Source of the DNA: Singulisphaera sp. GP187
GTDB lineage: Bacteria > Planctomycetota > Planctomycetia > Isosphaerales > Isosphaeraceae
Length of the DNA stretch: 64,000 nucleotides
Assembly: GCF_900129635.1 (NCBI RefSeq)
Contig: NZ_FSRB01000002.1
Location: 1,764,727-1,828,726, forward strand
Reading direction: 5' to 3'
Shown here piece by piece: positions 43,601 to 51,563 of the stretch. Every line of letters begins with the position of its first letter. The first letter of the stretch is position 1. A program made the position numbers and the translations under genes. The notes beneath the pieces are model-generated. The model did not search any database. It was not told where the DNA came from and saw only the letters and a list, made by a program, of their open reading frames with translations.

Positions 43601-45484
43601 CTGAACGATGGTCGGCGAATTCAAGTCATCCAGCGACTGGGGCAGGAATTGCAGCGCCTCGAGCCAGAGATGCCTTGCGTCGAGCACGACGCGCTGTTGC
43701 TCGAGGATCAGGGCATAGCGTGCCTCGGCCACACGGAAGAGCCGATCCGCCTCGGCGACCGCGGCGAACCCGTGGGCCCGCAAGATGACCTCGGCGTTGT
43801 GGCGCAACAGGGCCGCTTCCTCGAGTGACAGGCGGAGCCAGGCGAGCGTCTCCGATTGATTGTTCGCTCGCTCGCCCTGGCTCGTGACCTTCAGGGCCCG
43901 GCGCACCGTCTCGGTCGGCCATGTTGCATCTTCATAACTCTTGGCCAATTCGGCCAGTTGCCGGAGCAAGAGGGTTTCGACGAACAAAGGTTCAGGCTGC
44001 TGGTCCTTGAGCAATCCGTCGAGGAGGAGGATCGTTTCCCTGGTCGGCTCGGCCGTTCGGGCCGCGTCGAACAGAGCCCCGGCCAGGTCGAGCATCGACG
44101 CGCCTTTGATTTTCGCGTCAAGGGCCGCGGCCGTGTCGCCGGTGCCCGGCTTCGTCGCGGCCACCGGTTTTGCGGCCGGCGGGGTTGCCGCCTTGGCGGG
44201 CGCGGTCGGTTTCGCGAGGAGTTCGGCCACTGCGGCGGCCACCGCCTGATCCTGAGTCCAGCCTTGAGCCGTGGCCATGGCGAGCGAGGTTGGCTTCGGC
44301 TGAGCCGTCCGTTGGACCTTGGCAAGCAGTTGCTCATAGATTGGCAGATTGGCCATTCGGTCCTGACGGATCCGCGCCGGATCGACGCCGCCACGCCACT
44401 CGGTTTCGGCGGTCAAAAGGGTCTGTTCCAACTGCCGGTAGGCCAGAGGGGCGACCTGATCGTTGGCCGCGGCTCTCCAGCGGTCGCGGACCGACCAGCC
44501 GGCTTGCAGCCATCCGGGGTAGGTGGCCGATGGGGGCATCGGCGGGGCGAACTCGATGATGTCGTGCTTGAGCGCCAGCAACGGGAAGTTGGCACCGACC
44601 CCATAGAGCACGGGCTGCTGAAGCACGCATCGGTTCAGCCGCGCCCAACGTTCGACGTGACTGCGGACATAGGCGGCGAGATCGGTAACACGAATCAGGC
44701 CATCGCGTTGCAACCGGGGTCGATCCAGCTCGGTCCCGCCGCGCAAGCCGGCTTCGAAGTAATAGCTGAAAATCGAGCGGCCGAGCTCCTCCGAGGTCAA
44801 CGAGTACTGGCCGGGCGCGGCGGCCGTGAGCGTGAGCCGGCACGGGTCGTCCACGGCCTTCAAGTCATCGGGGATCCGCGATGCGATGTCGTCGTCAATC
44901 ACCGCATTCCGCGATTCGCCGTGGGGCTTCGTGAGGTCGAGGACCAGCAGTTTCCAGCCCGCCGGCGACGCCCGGAGTGCTTCGAGGACTTCGCGGAGTG
45001 GTATCCAGGTGCGGAAGTCGGCGGGATCGGCGTCCGCCGGAAACAGCGCCACGGCGCCTCGGGGGCCGATGCAGGCCCGTGCGTTGACATAAACCACAAC
45101 CGAATCCGTCGCGACGAGCTCGCCGAGCCGCCCGAGCTCCTGCTGAATCGTCCTCCGGTCCTGATTCCCGAACGGTGTATTAATGATTCGAGAGATGGAG
45201 TCGCCACGGCTCATCGCGTGGAGGTCTTGCTCGGCCCAAGGGAGGAACGAAATCTGGCGCGACTGGTAAGAGCTGACCCAGATCGGAAAGAGATAAGGGC
45301 GGGGAAGCGGGCGGATCCATCCGAGCAGGCCGATCAAGACTCCGGCCAGGGCCAGGATACACGCCAGAAGCACGAAGATCCGCCAGTGCCGTCGATCCGC
45401 CTGCCGCTTCATGGACCCCGACGCCGTGGGGTTCTGACGCCAGAGTGGCGAGATCGACGACGGTGAATGCGACGGATTCGACAT
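40601..45484 (-). CDS. Giant single-pass membrane protein with degenerate caspase-like domain and C-terminal regulatory-like domain
   Basis: 1627 residues. One transmembrane helix (about 35-57, FVLLACILALAGVLIGLLGW) follows an Arg-rich N-terminus, so the bulk should be periplasmic. Residues about 65-300 resemble a caspase-like fold: VVVYVNARACIG stands where active members have a His-Gly strand end, and LLVLDLTKPHG where they have DxC; both catalytic positions are changed (Arg, Thr). A long helical central part follows, then beta-rich repeats. The C-terminus holds a carboxypeptidase-regulatory-like domain (RIVGTVLEG, TTTADGTFRFDNLAPGNYQL) preceded by a Lys/Ala/Pro-rich linker. It is probably cotranscribed with the similar VWA protein 77 bases upstream. 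Confidence 0.82.
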   Translation of the reverse strand: MSNPSHSPSSISPLWRQNPTASGSMKRQADRRHWRIFVLLACILALAGVLIGLLGWIRPLPRPYLFPIWVSSYQSRQISFLPWAEQDLHAMSRGDSISRIINTPFGNQDRRTIQQELGRLGELVATDSVVVYVNARACIGPRGAVALFPADADPADFRTWIPLREVLEALRASPAGWKLLVLDLTKPHGESRNAVIDDDIASRIPDDLKAVDDPCRLTLTAAAPGQYSLTSEELGRSIFSYYFEAGLRGGTELDRPRLQRDGLIRVTDLAAYVRSHVERWARLNRCVLQQPVLYGVGANFPLLALKHDIIEFAPPMPPSATYPGWLQAGWSVRDRWRAAANDQVAPLAYRQLEQTLLTAETEWRGGVDPARIRQDRMANLPIYEQLLAKVQRTAQPKPTSLAMATAQGWTQDQAVAAAVAELLAKPTAPAKAATPPAAKPVAATKPGTGDTAAALDAKIKGASMLDLAGALFDAARTAEPTRETILLLDGLLKDQQPEPLFVETLLLRQLAELAKSYEDATWPTETVRRALKVTSQGERANNQSETLAWLRLSLEEAALLRHNAEVILRAHGFAAVAEADRLFRVAEARYALILEQQRVVLDARHLWLEALQFLPQSLDDLNSPTIVQNHWIETVGRVIAIRDALTLPDEVIRNGTPLPIDEMRRRIEILHAQTEGLRQDLDELQRPYSDAALATLLAEARSPRAGSETIRAIQTVLRNPAPAAKKRVALWQAAHDLAGRLLKETLKLDRARLDPESIANSGQVASRASDNRRLVDRARRRIILLRLAGLPEAEAKVLDNRVAKAATRGEDPGAWWDLERGLREVWNGGSNESTQGPADSSNRARLNPLVAPSWSSAFNDATPKSIFYATWLREKRALWAWLADQYEYEGVDLGGSLFFRTAARELRTMSGKSERGRLVSPWGFPGPVATLSAESPITTESLSLRVPPGQAESGPTHIDLLLADPSWLRVVTASTVLRRSGPAGAAANGLASSYVLSPSTTAVRAIPLRAELAPEAEQPSDMPPPQGFLVRAHVDGRDYYQAVTIDLELASRRMQMFLSANPKEPTEPQLDLGLRAIKDRQPYYLYLRNPTSAAQDVLVDLKVGDQAVPGTAPRISVAPGAITRVPLPPGSMKSETPLPELTGPLQILLRNATDKESILGRATIGVRIAAPAEYVRVSHVEYAPASSTGGASKNRLSIALRTSAATAGPPTVAQLLLPPDQIPGFLGIGDGTLRGLLPPDGTPLLLFVKGLRRLPGADSVGTFYIQVDAYPRGIAFRTTFPPDGQPTLPVEDSRPALRLRAARSTPAVVSFPVRAEVDNPSPGSSLEIMLGRSQSGSFEPEEVRRFPTAQHRRIGFAPGGPDGSLLFEASADDWTTTLDLSEIEGQRVLRARLLDENGQEIQAVSQPLLIDNSRPNGPSLIELPLQARRGSKLMVKATASATDSGIASVRFFVGKPPAEGTPLPATVTTTPGNPDTEGVIWSAELNLPDVKGPTDLAAQFTTGAGQTSYATANIELTDTDPVTPGRIVGTVLEGPRPQPGMVVILSQKPKDEAQTKEAKPKAAQAKEAPNTEIARATTTADGTFRFDNLAPGNYQLTTSKEASQTKAKADVNVKASTTATVPLELFR

Positions 45485-45561
45485 GACGGATCATCCCTCG
45501 GCAACCACCGGTCGCCTAACCTACGAGGCCTTGGCTTGACGATCGGCGCAACCGCGGATTC

Positions 45562-48500
45562 TTACTCAAACGGCATGACCGACACCCCAACCTCCCGGAT
45601 CGGCACTTCCTGGGGAGGGACGTCGTCCGGCCTCGGGATTGGCAAGTCCCTCAGCTCGGTCGAGAACCCCCTGCGCTCGGCCTGGGCTTTGAATGTGTTG
45701 ATGGAATAGAGCTTCAAGCCGGTCAGCATCGCACCGGCTTCGTCACGCGTGACGGGCCAGAACAAGGCCGTGGTCTTGGCCGCGCTCGTGTAGTACCGTT
45801 GCTCGGAACCGGCGGGAACCAGGCCAACCGGTCGCACTCCGATCGGTTTCCCGGGCGAATGGCCCAGCCGGACCACCAGGCAGGGCTTGACCTCCCAGGC
45901 ACCGTGACGGATCTCGACGCGATGATCCTCGACCCGGACGCTTTCGACGGTCACGTGATCCCCTTCCACCGGGACCGGACTGGCCGCCCGGCCGGTGTCG
46001 AGGTCGAAGTCCGGGCCGCGATCCAGGCCCGCCGACGCCGGGGTGTCCTGATCGGGGTTCCACCAGCAGCGAAGGATCGGCCGCGCTGGGGATGGGGTCC
46101 CCGGGCTGGACGGCCAACGGGAGACATCCAGGGTCCAGGCGGCCGCCGGGAAGCCGGATCGATTGCTCCATCGCGTGGCAAACGGGACCTCCGATGCCCC
46201 CAACGGCTCCAGCTCATACCAGACCTCGCGGGGGCGGACGACCGACAGGCTGGTCTCGAACCGGCTGAACGCCTTTTCCAGCGTGCAGAGCATTTGCAGA
46301 CTTGATGTTCCCAGGAGTTGATCCTGGAGCACGGCCAGTCGCCAACTGTTCTTCTCGGTCGCAGGCTTCCAGGAGAAGTCCTCACGCGAGAACTCGATCC
46401 GCCGGAAGTCGACTCCGACCCGGGCGGGGTCCAACTGGACGATTAAGAGGTCACCGTTGTTCAGGGCGATGTTCCTCGACTGGCGGCGGAGGGGATCGAT
46501 GACCAGCTTGAATCCGCCGGGCGCGAGCGCGGGGGCAAACCAGCGGTCGTTGGCCCCGATCCGCGAGGTGGTCAGGCCCTCGCTGGGCGTGCCGGGGACC
46601 AGCACGTTATCCTCCTCCTCAACCCAGTAACGGAGCCGGCGCCCCATTGCCTTGCCGAGCACACCGGCCAGATTCGCCGCGTCGTTCACCTCGTAGAACT
46701 TGCCCGGGATCGGCAATTCCTCGATCACACGGAACTGGGCTCGCGCCCGTTCGGCCTCCGGGCTGACCACCTTGTAGCCAACGATGTTGACTTCGATCCC
46801 CGAGTCTTTGAACAAGGCATGGATCGCCACCGGGATCGGCGTTTTATGTGGGTTTGCAAAGGTGTCTTGCTCATAACGATTGTCCATCCCGTCGGTCAGG
46901 ACGAGGAGCGTCTTGAACCCGGGGACGTTGCGGAGGTCGTCGCGAGCGCGGAGCATGGTGCGGACGATGGGGGATTCGTTCCAGGGCTCCAGCGCTGGGT
47001 ACTCGACCCGATCCATCAACTGCTTGAGCTGGCCGGGGTCACCGGGATCCCAGGTCACCGGATCCTGGATGCGTGTGATCGTCCGCTCGGCGTCCTTGAC
47101 TGTCTTCTCGAAGCCGACCGCCTGGCCGAAGACCCAGACACTGACGACCGTCCCCTTCGTCAGGCCTTGCAGCACCTGACGAAGCGCCTGAGTCGCTTCC
47201 CGGTACTTGGTCGTCGGTCCCCATGCCTGACCGGCCGCGGGGCCCATGCTGCCCGAGCAATCGAGCACGATCGCAATGGCGCCGCTGCTGGTTCCAAGCC
47301 GTTGGAGGACCGCATCCTGGGCACGGACCGACAGGCTTGCGCCGGCGGGCACCGGGTGCCGGCCCACGACCTGCTCGGGCACGAGGTGGAGGTCGACCGC
47401 CGTCTCCAAACGGAAGCGTTGGCCGCGGAAGAGACCATGTGCACCACAAGTCGAATGCTCGACGCGAGGGGTCGACGGGGGCGACTGCTCGGACTGGTTC
47501 AACCGCTCACTGACAAAGGTGCAGAGGATCGGCGCCTCGGGTTGGGGGCCGATCGACTGGGCGATTCGTCGACCCGCCTCGGGAACGAGCGACTGCAAGT
47601 CGCGACCCGGATCGAACCAGACGACCGGGAAGCCCGACGAGGCGGGTAAGCCCGGGTCGGGTTGGAGTCGATACTCGACCTCGATTCGCTGCTCACTGGT
47701 CAGGACCAGTCGCGCCGGCCCCTGGAACCCGAACTGGCCGGGGCGCTCAAGTGCGGTCTGCGCGGCTTTGGCCGAGGTCCGCAACGCCAGCGGTCTCGGG
47801 TCGATTTGCCGCGCATCGTCCACGAATCGCAGGCCCGCGGTCCGATAGTACGGTTCGAGCGCTGGGTCTTCGGAATACCAGTGGTCGGCGAGGGTCCGAC
47901 TCGCCTGCCACAAGAGGAGATCTCTGAGCATGATCAAACGGAACGACGTGCTCGGGTCGACCGACGAGTTGGTTGGCACGCCCCCGTCAAGCTGTCGCCA
48001 AAGTCGGTCGGCGACGCCGATCAAGGTTCGATCCCGCGGGTCGGCCGCGATTAAACCATCGGTCATCGACTGATCGATGACCACCGGCATTTGGAGCCAG
48101 CGCTCACCAATTTGCGTGCCGACGCCGCTGAGGGTCGCGTTCCAACCGGGATCGTCTTGGAGCCGGGCAAGCTGACCGCGGACCCGGACGAATTGATCCG
48201 CGTTCCCACTGCCCGTGGAGTCAAACCAGTTCTGTCCCAGCACCCCCAACGCCATCAGCCCTTGGATTTGCCCCTGCTGAATCGCACGCGAACGATTGCT
48301 CGCCTCGGTGATGGCGGGCGCCGTGTCGAATTTGCCGTCGTTGTCTTTGACCAGGAATCTCCGTTCGATTCGCGCGAGGCTCGACATCAGACGCTGGCGC
48401 ATCCGGAGGTCGTTGAACGGAACTCCGATCGCGATCCGGAGCTCCGGCCAAAGGATTCCCAGGTCGCTTTCCTCGATGCCCCTGACGTGACTGTCGAAGT

Positions 48501-50655
48501 CGGCCACGACCTTCTGGAACAACCCCCGGACCTTGGCGGTCAAGTTCACGAGGTCAGTCGATGGGGAGTCGCCATCGGCAGGGCGACGGATCGACCGGGG
48601 ATCGCCTTTCTCAAGAGTGGCGACCAGGATATGGGCGGAATCCCAGAGCGTGGTGACGCTTGTCTCCAATTCGTCGAGCCGGACGTTCCGGACCCGCTGT
48701 CCGTAAGGACGGATCCGAGCCAGCCAGAGCGAGTAGTCGGGGAGCGCCTCGAGCACCTCGTCGCGGATCCCGCAGGCAGCGCGCACCTGCCCGGCGTCGT
48801 CTTGCACCTCCTGGTAGATCCGCTCGGCGCGCTCGAGCAAGTCACCGCCGCGGTCCCAGTTGGACGCTTCCGAAGCGAACAAGAGGTCGAGCCCTTGGCG
48901 ACGGAGCCCATCGGCCTCGTCCATCCGGGGGCGAACCCAGGGGAGGACTTGACTGACATACGGGTGCAGACCGCGGTCGGTGGGGTCAGCGGGGAGCAGC
49001 GCCGATTGTTCCGCGAGGCGGCGGACCCGGATCGCCTGGGAGACGCGCTCGGAAAGGCCAGGGCTCGCGAGGCTCTCTCGCGGCAAGTCGCGTGCCATCA
49101 TGATCAATTCTTGAACTTCGACGGGTGGCGGACTCGCCGGATCGACCAGGAGCCGGGCGAGCCGGACGGCCCGGTCGAGGTGGTGCGCCGGGTCGTCGGC
49201 CGCGCGCTGAATCAAGAGGTCGAGGAGACCACGACGCAGGTCGTTCGAAGTGCGGCCGGCGGACGCCTGGAGCTGCTGCCAGAGTTTGACCTCATCGCCT
49301 GGCGACGCTTCCCAGAGCTTTTCGAAAGGATGACGGAGCGAGTCGATACCGGCGCCCCCCTGTCCGTCGATCACGCCCATGGTGAGCGTGCCCTGGATTG
49401 AGCTCAGGTCGATCGTGAGCGGCCGGCCCAACTCGAGCACGAGCTGGTTGAGATCCAGGGCCAGTTCGTTGGCGCCGTCGACCGCCCCGGCACGGAGCAG
49501 CTCGTCGTAGCGGATCAATGTTTCCTTGTAGAGCCGCCACTTGTGGGGGCGATGGATCGTCGGCGTCGGAATGGACTCGCGGAGCCGCTGATAGTCACGC
49601 CAGGCGGCGAGCGCTTTCTCGGTTTCGGACTGGTGATCGCGGGATCGGGCCCGCGGGGTGCTCAGACCGGTGGCGCCGCAGAGTTCGATTGCGCGGGCGC
49701 GCTTCCTGCCCGCGGCTCCGGCCGGGATCAGGACGGGAGTCTGCCGCTCCTGGAGGTTGATCCCGACCCACCGTTCGACCTGGCCTCGGACGTGCAGAAA
49801 GAGATCCTCCGCGTCGATCCGGCCGTCTTCATTCACCGCGGCCCCTTGGAGGCCATCGATCAGCGTGGCGGCGAAGATCGATTGCCCGAGCGAGTCGCAC
49901 GACCAGGACCGCTGGTCGACGTCGCTGGCACTCAAGACGACCAGCCGCGGGATCGCCAGAACGCGGGACTCAAGTGCTGCTAATTCCCGCGCGAAGTCAT
50001 TGTGAATCATCCCGAGCGTCCAATCACTCTGGATCTGGGTCGCGTCGAGAATCAGGACCTTATTCATCGCGGTGGGGAGCTTGGCGAGGCGATCGAGGAC
50101 CGCAGTGAGCCGAAGCCGGTTCCGTGCGATCGGCCGGGCGTCGGCATCGTCGGTCAGGAGATAGGCGCCGTCCTGGTCGCTGCCACCGTGCAGGGCGAGG
50201 AACAGGACGAGTGTCCTCCCCTCGAATTGCGCCAGGCCACTGTCCCAGGCCGTGTCGCCGGTGAACATCAAGGGACCATGCGCGAGCCGAAGCCGACCCG
50301 AGCCCCAGCCTGACGGAGCGTTTGCGGGGACGGCCTGATTCGCTAAAACTTGCAAACTTCTACGGCCGTAAGCGTTGTGAGGGATCGCCAGGTTCTGCTC
50401 GTAGCCGGCACCGACAAGGAAGAGCGAGGCCGGCTTGGGGGGCCAGAGCCAGGTGCTGACCCAGATCAAGAGGCCGCCCAGGATGCCGAGCGCCAGGGCG
50501 GCGCCCGCGACCTTCAGGGCCCTCGTCCGACGCACCCGCCTCGGCGATCGAGCCTCGAGTTGACGGCGCCACTTCGGACCGGCCGAGCGGCGCTCGCTCG
50601 ACGCACCGGTGCGCCGCCAGTCATCGCCCGAGGAGGCGGATCGCTGGCTCGACAT
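45562..50655 (-). CDS. Giant single-pass membrane protein with caspase-like domain and von Willebrand A domain
   Basis: 1697 residues from ATG 50655 (GAGGAGG 12-18 bases upstream; a GTG six bases earlier is possible). The N-terminus is Arg-rich (RRVRRTRALK), then one membrane helix (AGAALALGILGGLLIWVSTW), so most of the protein is probably periplasmic. Residues about 75-320 form a caspase-like domain: LVLFLALHGGSDQDGAYLLT keeps the His-Gly pair, but LILDATQIQSD has Thr where active enzymes have Cys. Around residue 1128 a VWA domain begins: IAIVLDCSGSMGP gives the DxSxS metal site and TLLVLTDGMDNRY the distal Asp. A beta-rich region follows. The paralogous gene follows after 77 bases. Confidence 0.83.
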   Translation of the reverse strand: MSSQRSASSGDDWRRTGASSERRSAGPKWRRQLEARSPRRVRRTRALKVAGAALALGILGGLLIWVSTWLWPPKPASLFLVGAGYEQNLAIPHNAYGRRSLQVLANQAVPANAPSGWGSGRLRLAHGPLMFTGDTAWDSGLAQFEGRTLVLFLALHGGSDQDGAYLLTDDADARPIARNRLRLTAVLDRLAKLPTAMNKVLILDATQIQSDWTLGMIHNDFARELAALESRVLAIPRLVVLSASDVDQRSWSCDSLGQSIFAATLIDGLQGAAVNEDGRIDAEDLFLHVRGQVERWVGINLQERQTPVLIPAGAAGRKRARAIELCGATGLSTPRARSRDHQSETEKALAAWRDYQRLRESIPTPTIHRPHKWRLYKETLIRYDELLRAGAVDGANELALDLNQLVLELGRPLTIDLSSIQGTLTMGVIDGQGGAGIDSLRHPFEKLWEASPGDEVKLWQQLQASAGRTSNDLRRGLLDLLIQRAADDPAHHLDRAVRLARLLVDPASPPPVEVQELIMMARDLPRESLASPGLSERVSQAIRVRRLAEQSALLPADPTDRGLHPYVSQVLPWVRPRMDEADGLRRQGLDLLFASEASNWDRGGDLLERAERIYQEVQDDAGQVRAACGIRDEVLEALPDYSLWLARIRPYGQRVRNVRLDELETSVTTLWDSAHILVATLEKGDPRSIRRPADGDSPSTDLVNLTAKVRGLFQKVVADFDSHVRGIEESDLGILWPELRIAIGVPFNDLRMRQRLMSSLARIERRFLVKDNDGKFDTAPAITEASNRSRAIQQGQIQGLMALGVLGQNWFDSTGSGNADQFVRVRGQLARLQDDPGWNATLSGVGTQIGERWLQMPVVIDQSMTDGLIAADPRDRTLIGVADRLWRQLDGGVPTNSSVDPSTSFRLIMLRDLLLWQASRTLADHWYSEDPALEPYYRTAGLRFVDDARQIDPRPLALRTSAKAAQTALERPGQFGFQGPARLVLTSEQRIEVEYRLQPDPGLPASSGFPVVWFDPGRDLQSLVPEAGRRIAQSIGPQPEAPILCTFVSERLNQSEQSPPSTPRVEHSTCGAHGLFRGQRFRLETAVDLHLVPEQVVGRHPVPAGASLSVRAQDAVLQRLGTSSGAIAIVLDCSGSMGPAAGQAWGPTTKYREATQALRQVLQGLTKGTVVSVWVFGQAVGFEKTVKDAERTITRIQDPVTWDPGDPGQLKQLMDRVEYPALEPWNESPIVRTMLRARDDLRNVPGFKTLLVLTDGMDNRYEQDTFANPHKTPIPVAIHALFKDSGIEVNIVGYKVVSPEAERARAQFRVIEELPIPGKFYEVNDAANLAGVLGKAMGRRLRYWVEEEDNVLVPGTPSEGLTTSRIGANDRWFAPALAPGGFKLVIDPLRRQSRNIALNNGDLLIVQLDPARVGVDFRRIEFSREDFSWKPATEKNSWRLAVLQDQLLGTSSLQMLCTLEKAFSRFETSLSVVRPREVWYELEPLGASEVPFATRWSNRSGFPAAAWTLDVSRWPSSPGTPSPARPILRCWWNPDQDTPASAGLDRGPDFDLDTGRAASPVPVEGDHVTVESVRVEDHRVEIRHGAWEVKPCLVVRLGHSPGKPIGVRPVGLVPAGSEQRYYTSAAKTTALFWPVTRDEAGAMLTGLKLYSINTFKAQAERRGFSTELRDLPIPRPDDVPPQEVPIREVGVSVMPFE

Positions 50656-50779
50656 ACTCACACGGCCTCCTCAACAACCCCGGAGATCCCTCGCATTCTT
50701 GGCTCCCAATCTCTAGTATACTTGACATAAGCGCGGGGGGAGCAAACGACGCCCCGGAACTGATTGCGCGAGGTCGAGA
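50656..50779. promoter_or_regulatory. Divergent promoter region between the VWA giant gene and PAAR
   Basis: 124 bases separate the two divergently starting genes. It includes a strong ribosome site for the minus-strand gene (GAGGAGG) and GAGG before the PAAR start. The TATACTTGACA-like bases at 50717-50727 could be part of a promoter on either strand. Confidence 0.4.
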
Positions 50780-51067
50780 ATGCCGTTTCCCGTGTCGAGA
50801 TTGACGGATGTGACGGTGACGGGGGATGTGATCACCGCTCCTGGAGCCCCCACGGTTGAAATCGCGGGGATGCCCGCCTCATGCATGGGCGATGCCGTTG
50901 CCGGGTCGGTCTGTGTCGGCACCGTGGTCGTGGGTAGCCCGACCGTGCTGATCATGGGTCGGCCGGCGACCCGGGTCACCAGCAGCGTGGTGGGGGCCAA
51001 TCCGGAGACGGGCGTCCCGGTCACCACGGCGGTCGCCACGGGCGCGCCTACCGTGCTCGTGCCCTGA
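50780..51067 (+). CDS. PAAR-repeat T6SS spike tip protein
   Basis: 95 residues made of glycine/valine-rich short strands: GDVITAPGAPTVEIAGMPAS, CMGDAVAGSVCVGTVVVG, PTVLIMGRPATRVT. This is the PAAR fold that caps the VgrG trimer and sharpens the spike. It stands alone with no effector fusion. It is on the plus strand, while the surrounding spike and accessory genes lie on the minus strand, and it converges with the small comb protein gene 18 bases away. Confidence 0.92.
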   Translation: MPFPVSRLTDVTVTGDVITAPGAPTVEIAGMPASCMGDAVAGSVCVGTVVVGSPTVLIMGRPATRVTSSVVGANPETGVPVTTAVATGAPTVLVP

Positions 51068-51085
51068 CGCGGGTTGCGGCTTGAA

Positions 51086-51517
51086 TCAGACCTCGAGCGC
51101 GGGGCCGTTGGCTTCCGGAGCCGGACCCGGCGGTGGGTCGCAGTTCAGGCGGATCATGGCGCCGTCCAGGTGGACATCCTCCACGGTCCGGACCCGCAGC
51201 TCGTTCGCCTGGATTCGGACCTCGCCGCCACTCTGGAGCTGGACCGCCTCGGTGGCGTCGACCTCGAACCGCCGGCATTGCAGCGAGATCGTCTCGGGCG
51301 ATTCGAGCGCGATCCGGGCCGCCCGGATCCGGACCATCGGCCCCGCCTCGGTCAGGCTGATGCTGAGCTCGAGTGCGCCACCACGGTCCCGGACCTCCAA
51401 CTCCTCACCGGCCGCGCCCACACGGACGACGAGCGTCCGCCCTGACGGCAGCGGGCGCTCGAACGCCGCCGGCTCGAGGTCGGATCGGGTTAATTCTTTG
51501 TTTGATTCTATGTCCAT
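51086..51517 (-). CDS. Small VgrG-tail-like beta-comb protein of the T6SS locus
   Basis: 143 residues from ATG 51517. After a short N-terminal strand region (LPSGRTLVVRVGAAGEELEV) it has repeating strands VRIRAARIALESPETISL, RFEVDATEAVQLQSGGEVRI, NELRVRTVEDVHLDGAMIRL ending NCDPPPGP. The period of 8-10 residues resembles the DUF2345/gp5-needle-like region of VgrG. It may extend the spike or act as a loading adaptor. Longer upstream frames overlap the next gene and are shadows. It ends 18 bases from the convergent PAAR gene. Confidence 0.75.
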   Translation of the reverse strand: MDIESNKELTRSDLEPAAFERPLPSGRTLVVRVGAAGEELEVRDRGGALELSISLTEAGPMVRIRAARIALESPETISLQCRRFEVDATEAVQLQSGGEVRIQANELRVRTVEDVHLDGAMIRLNCDPPPGPAPEANGPALEV

Positions 51518-51563
51518 GATATTTCCAAAATGATTCGTTGCCCAAGGTTCCCCGAGGCGTTGT

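Noticed and set aside
43856..45466. Long plus-strand open frame of about 536 codons
   Set aside because: Antisense to the giant caspase-like gene; its composition is typical of a GC-rich shadow frame.
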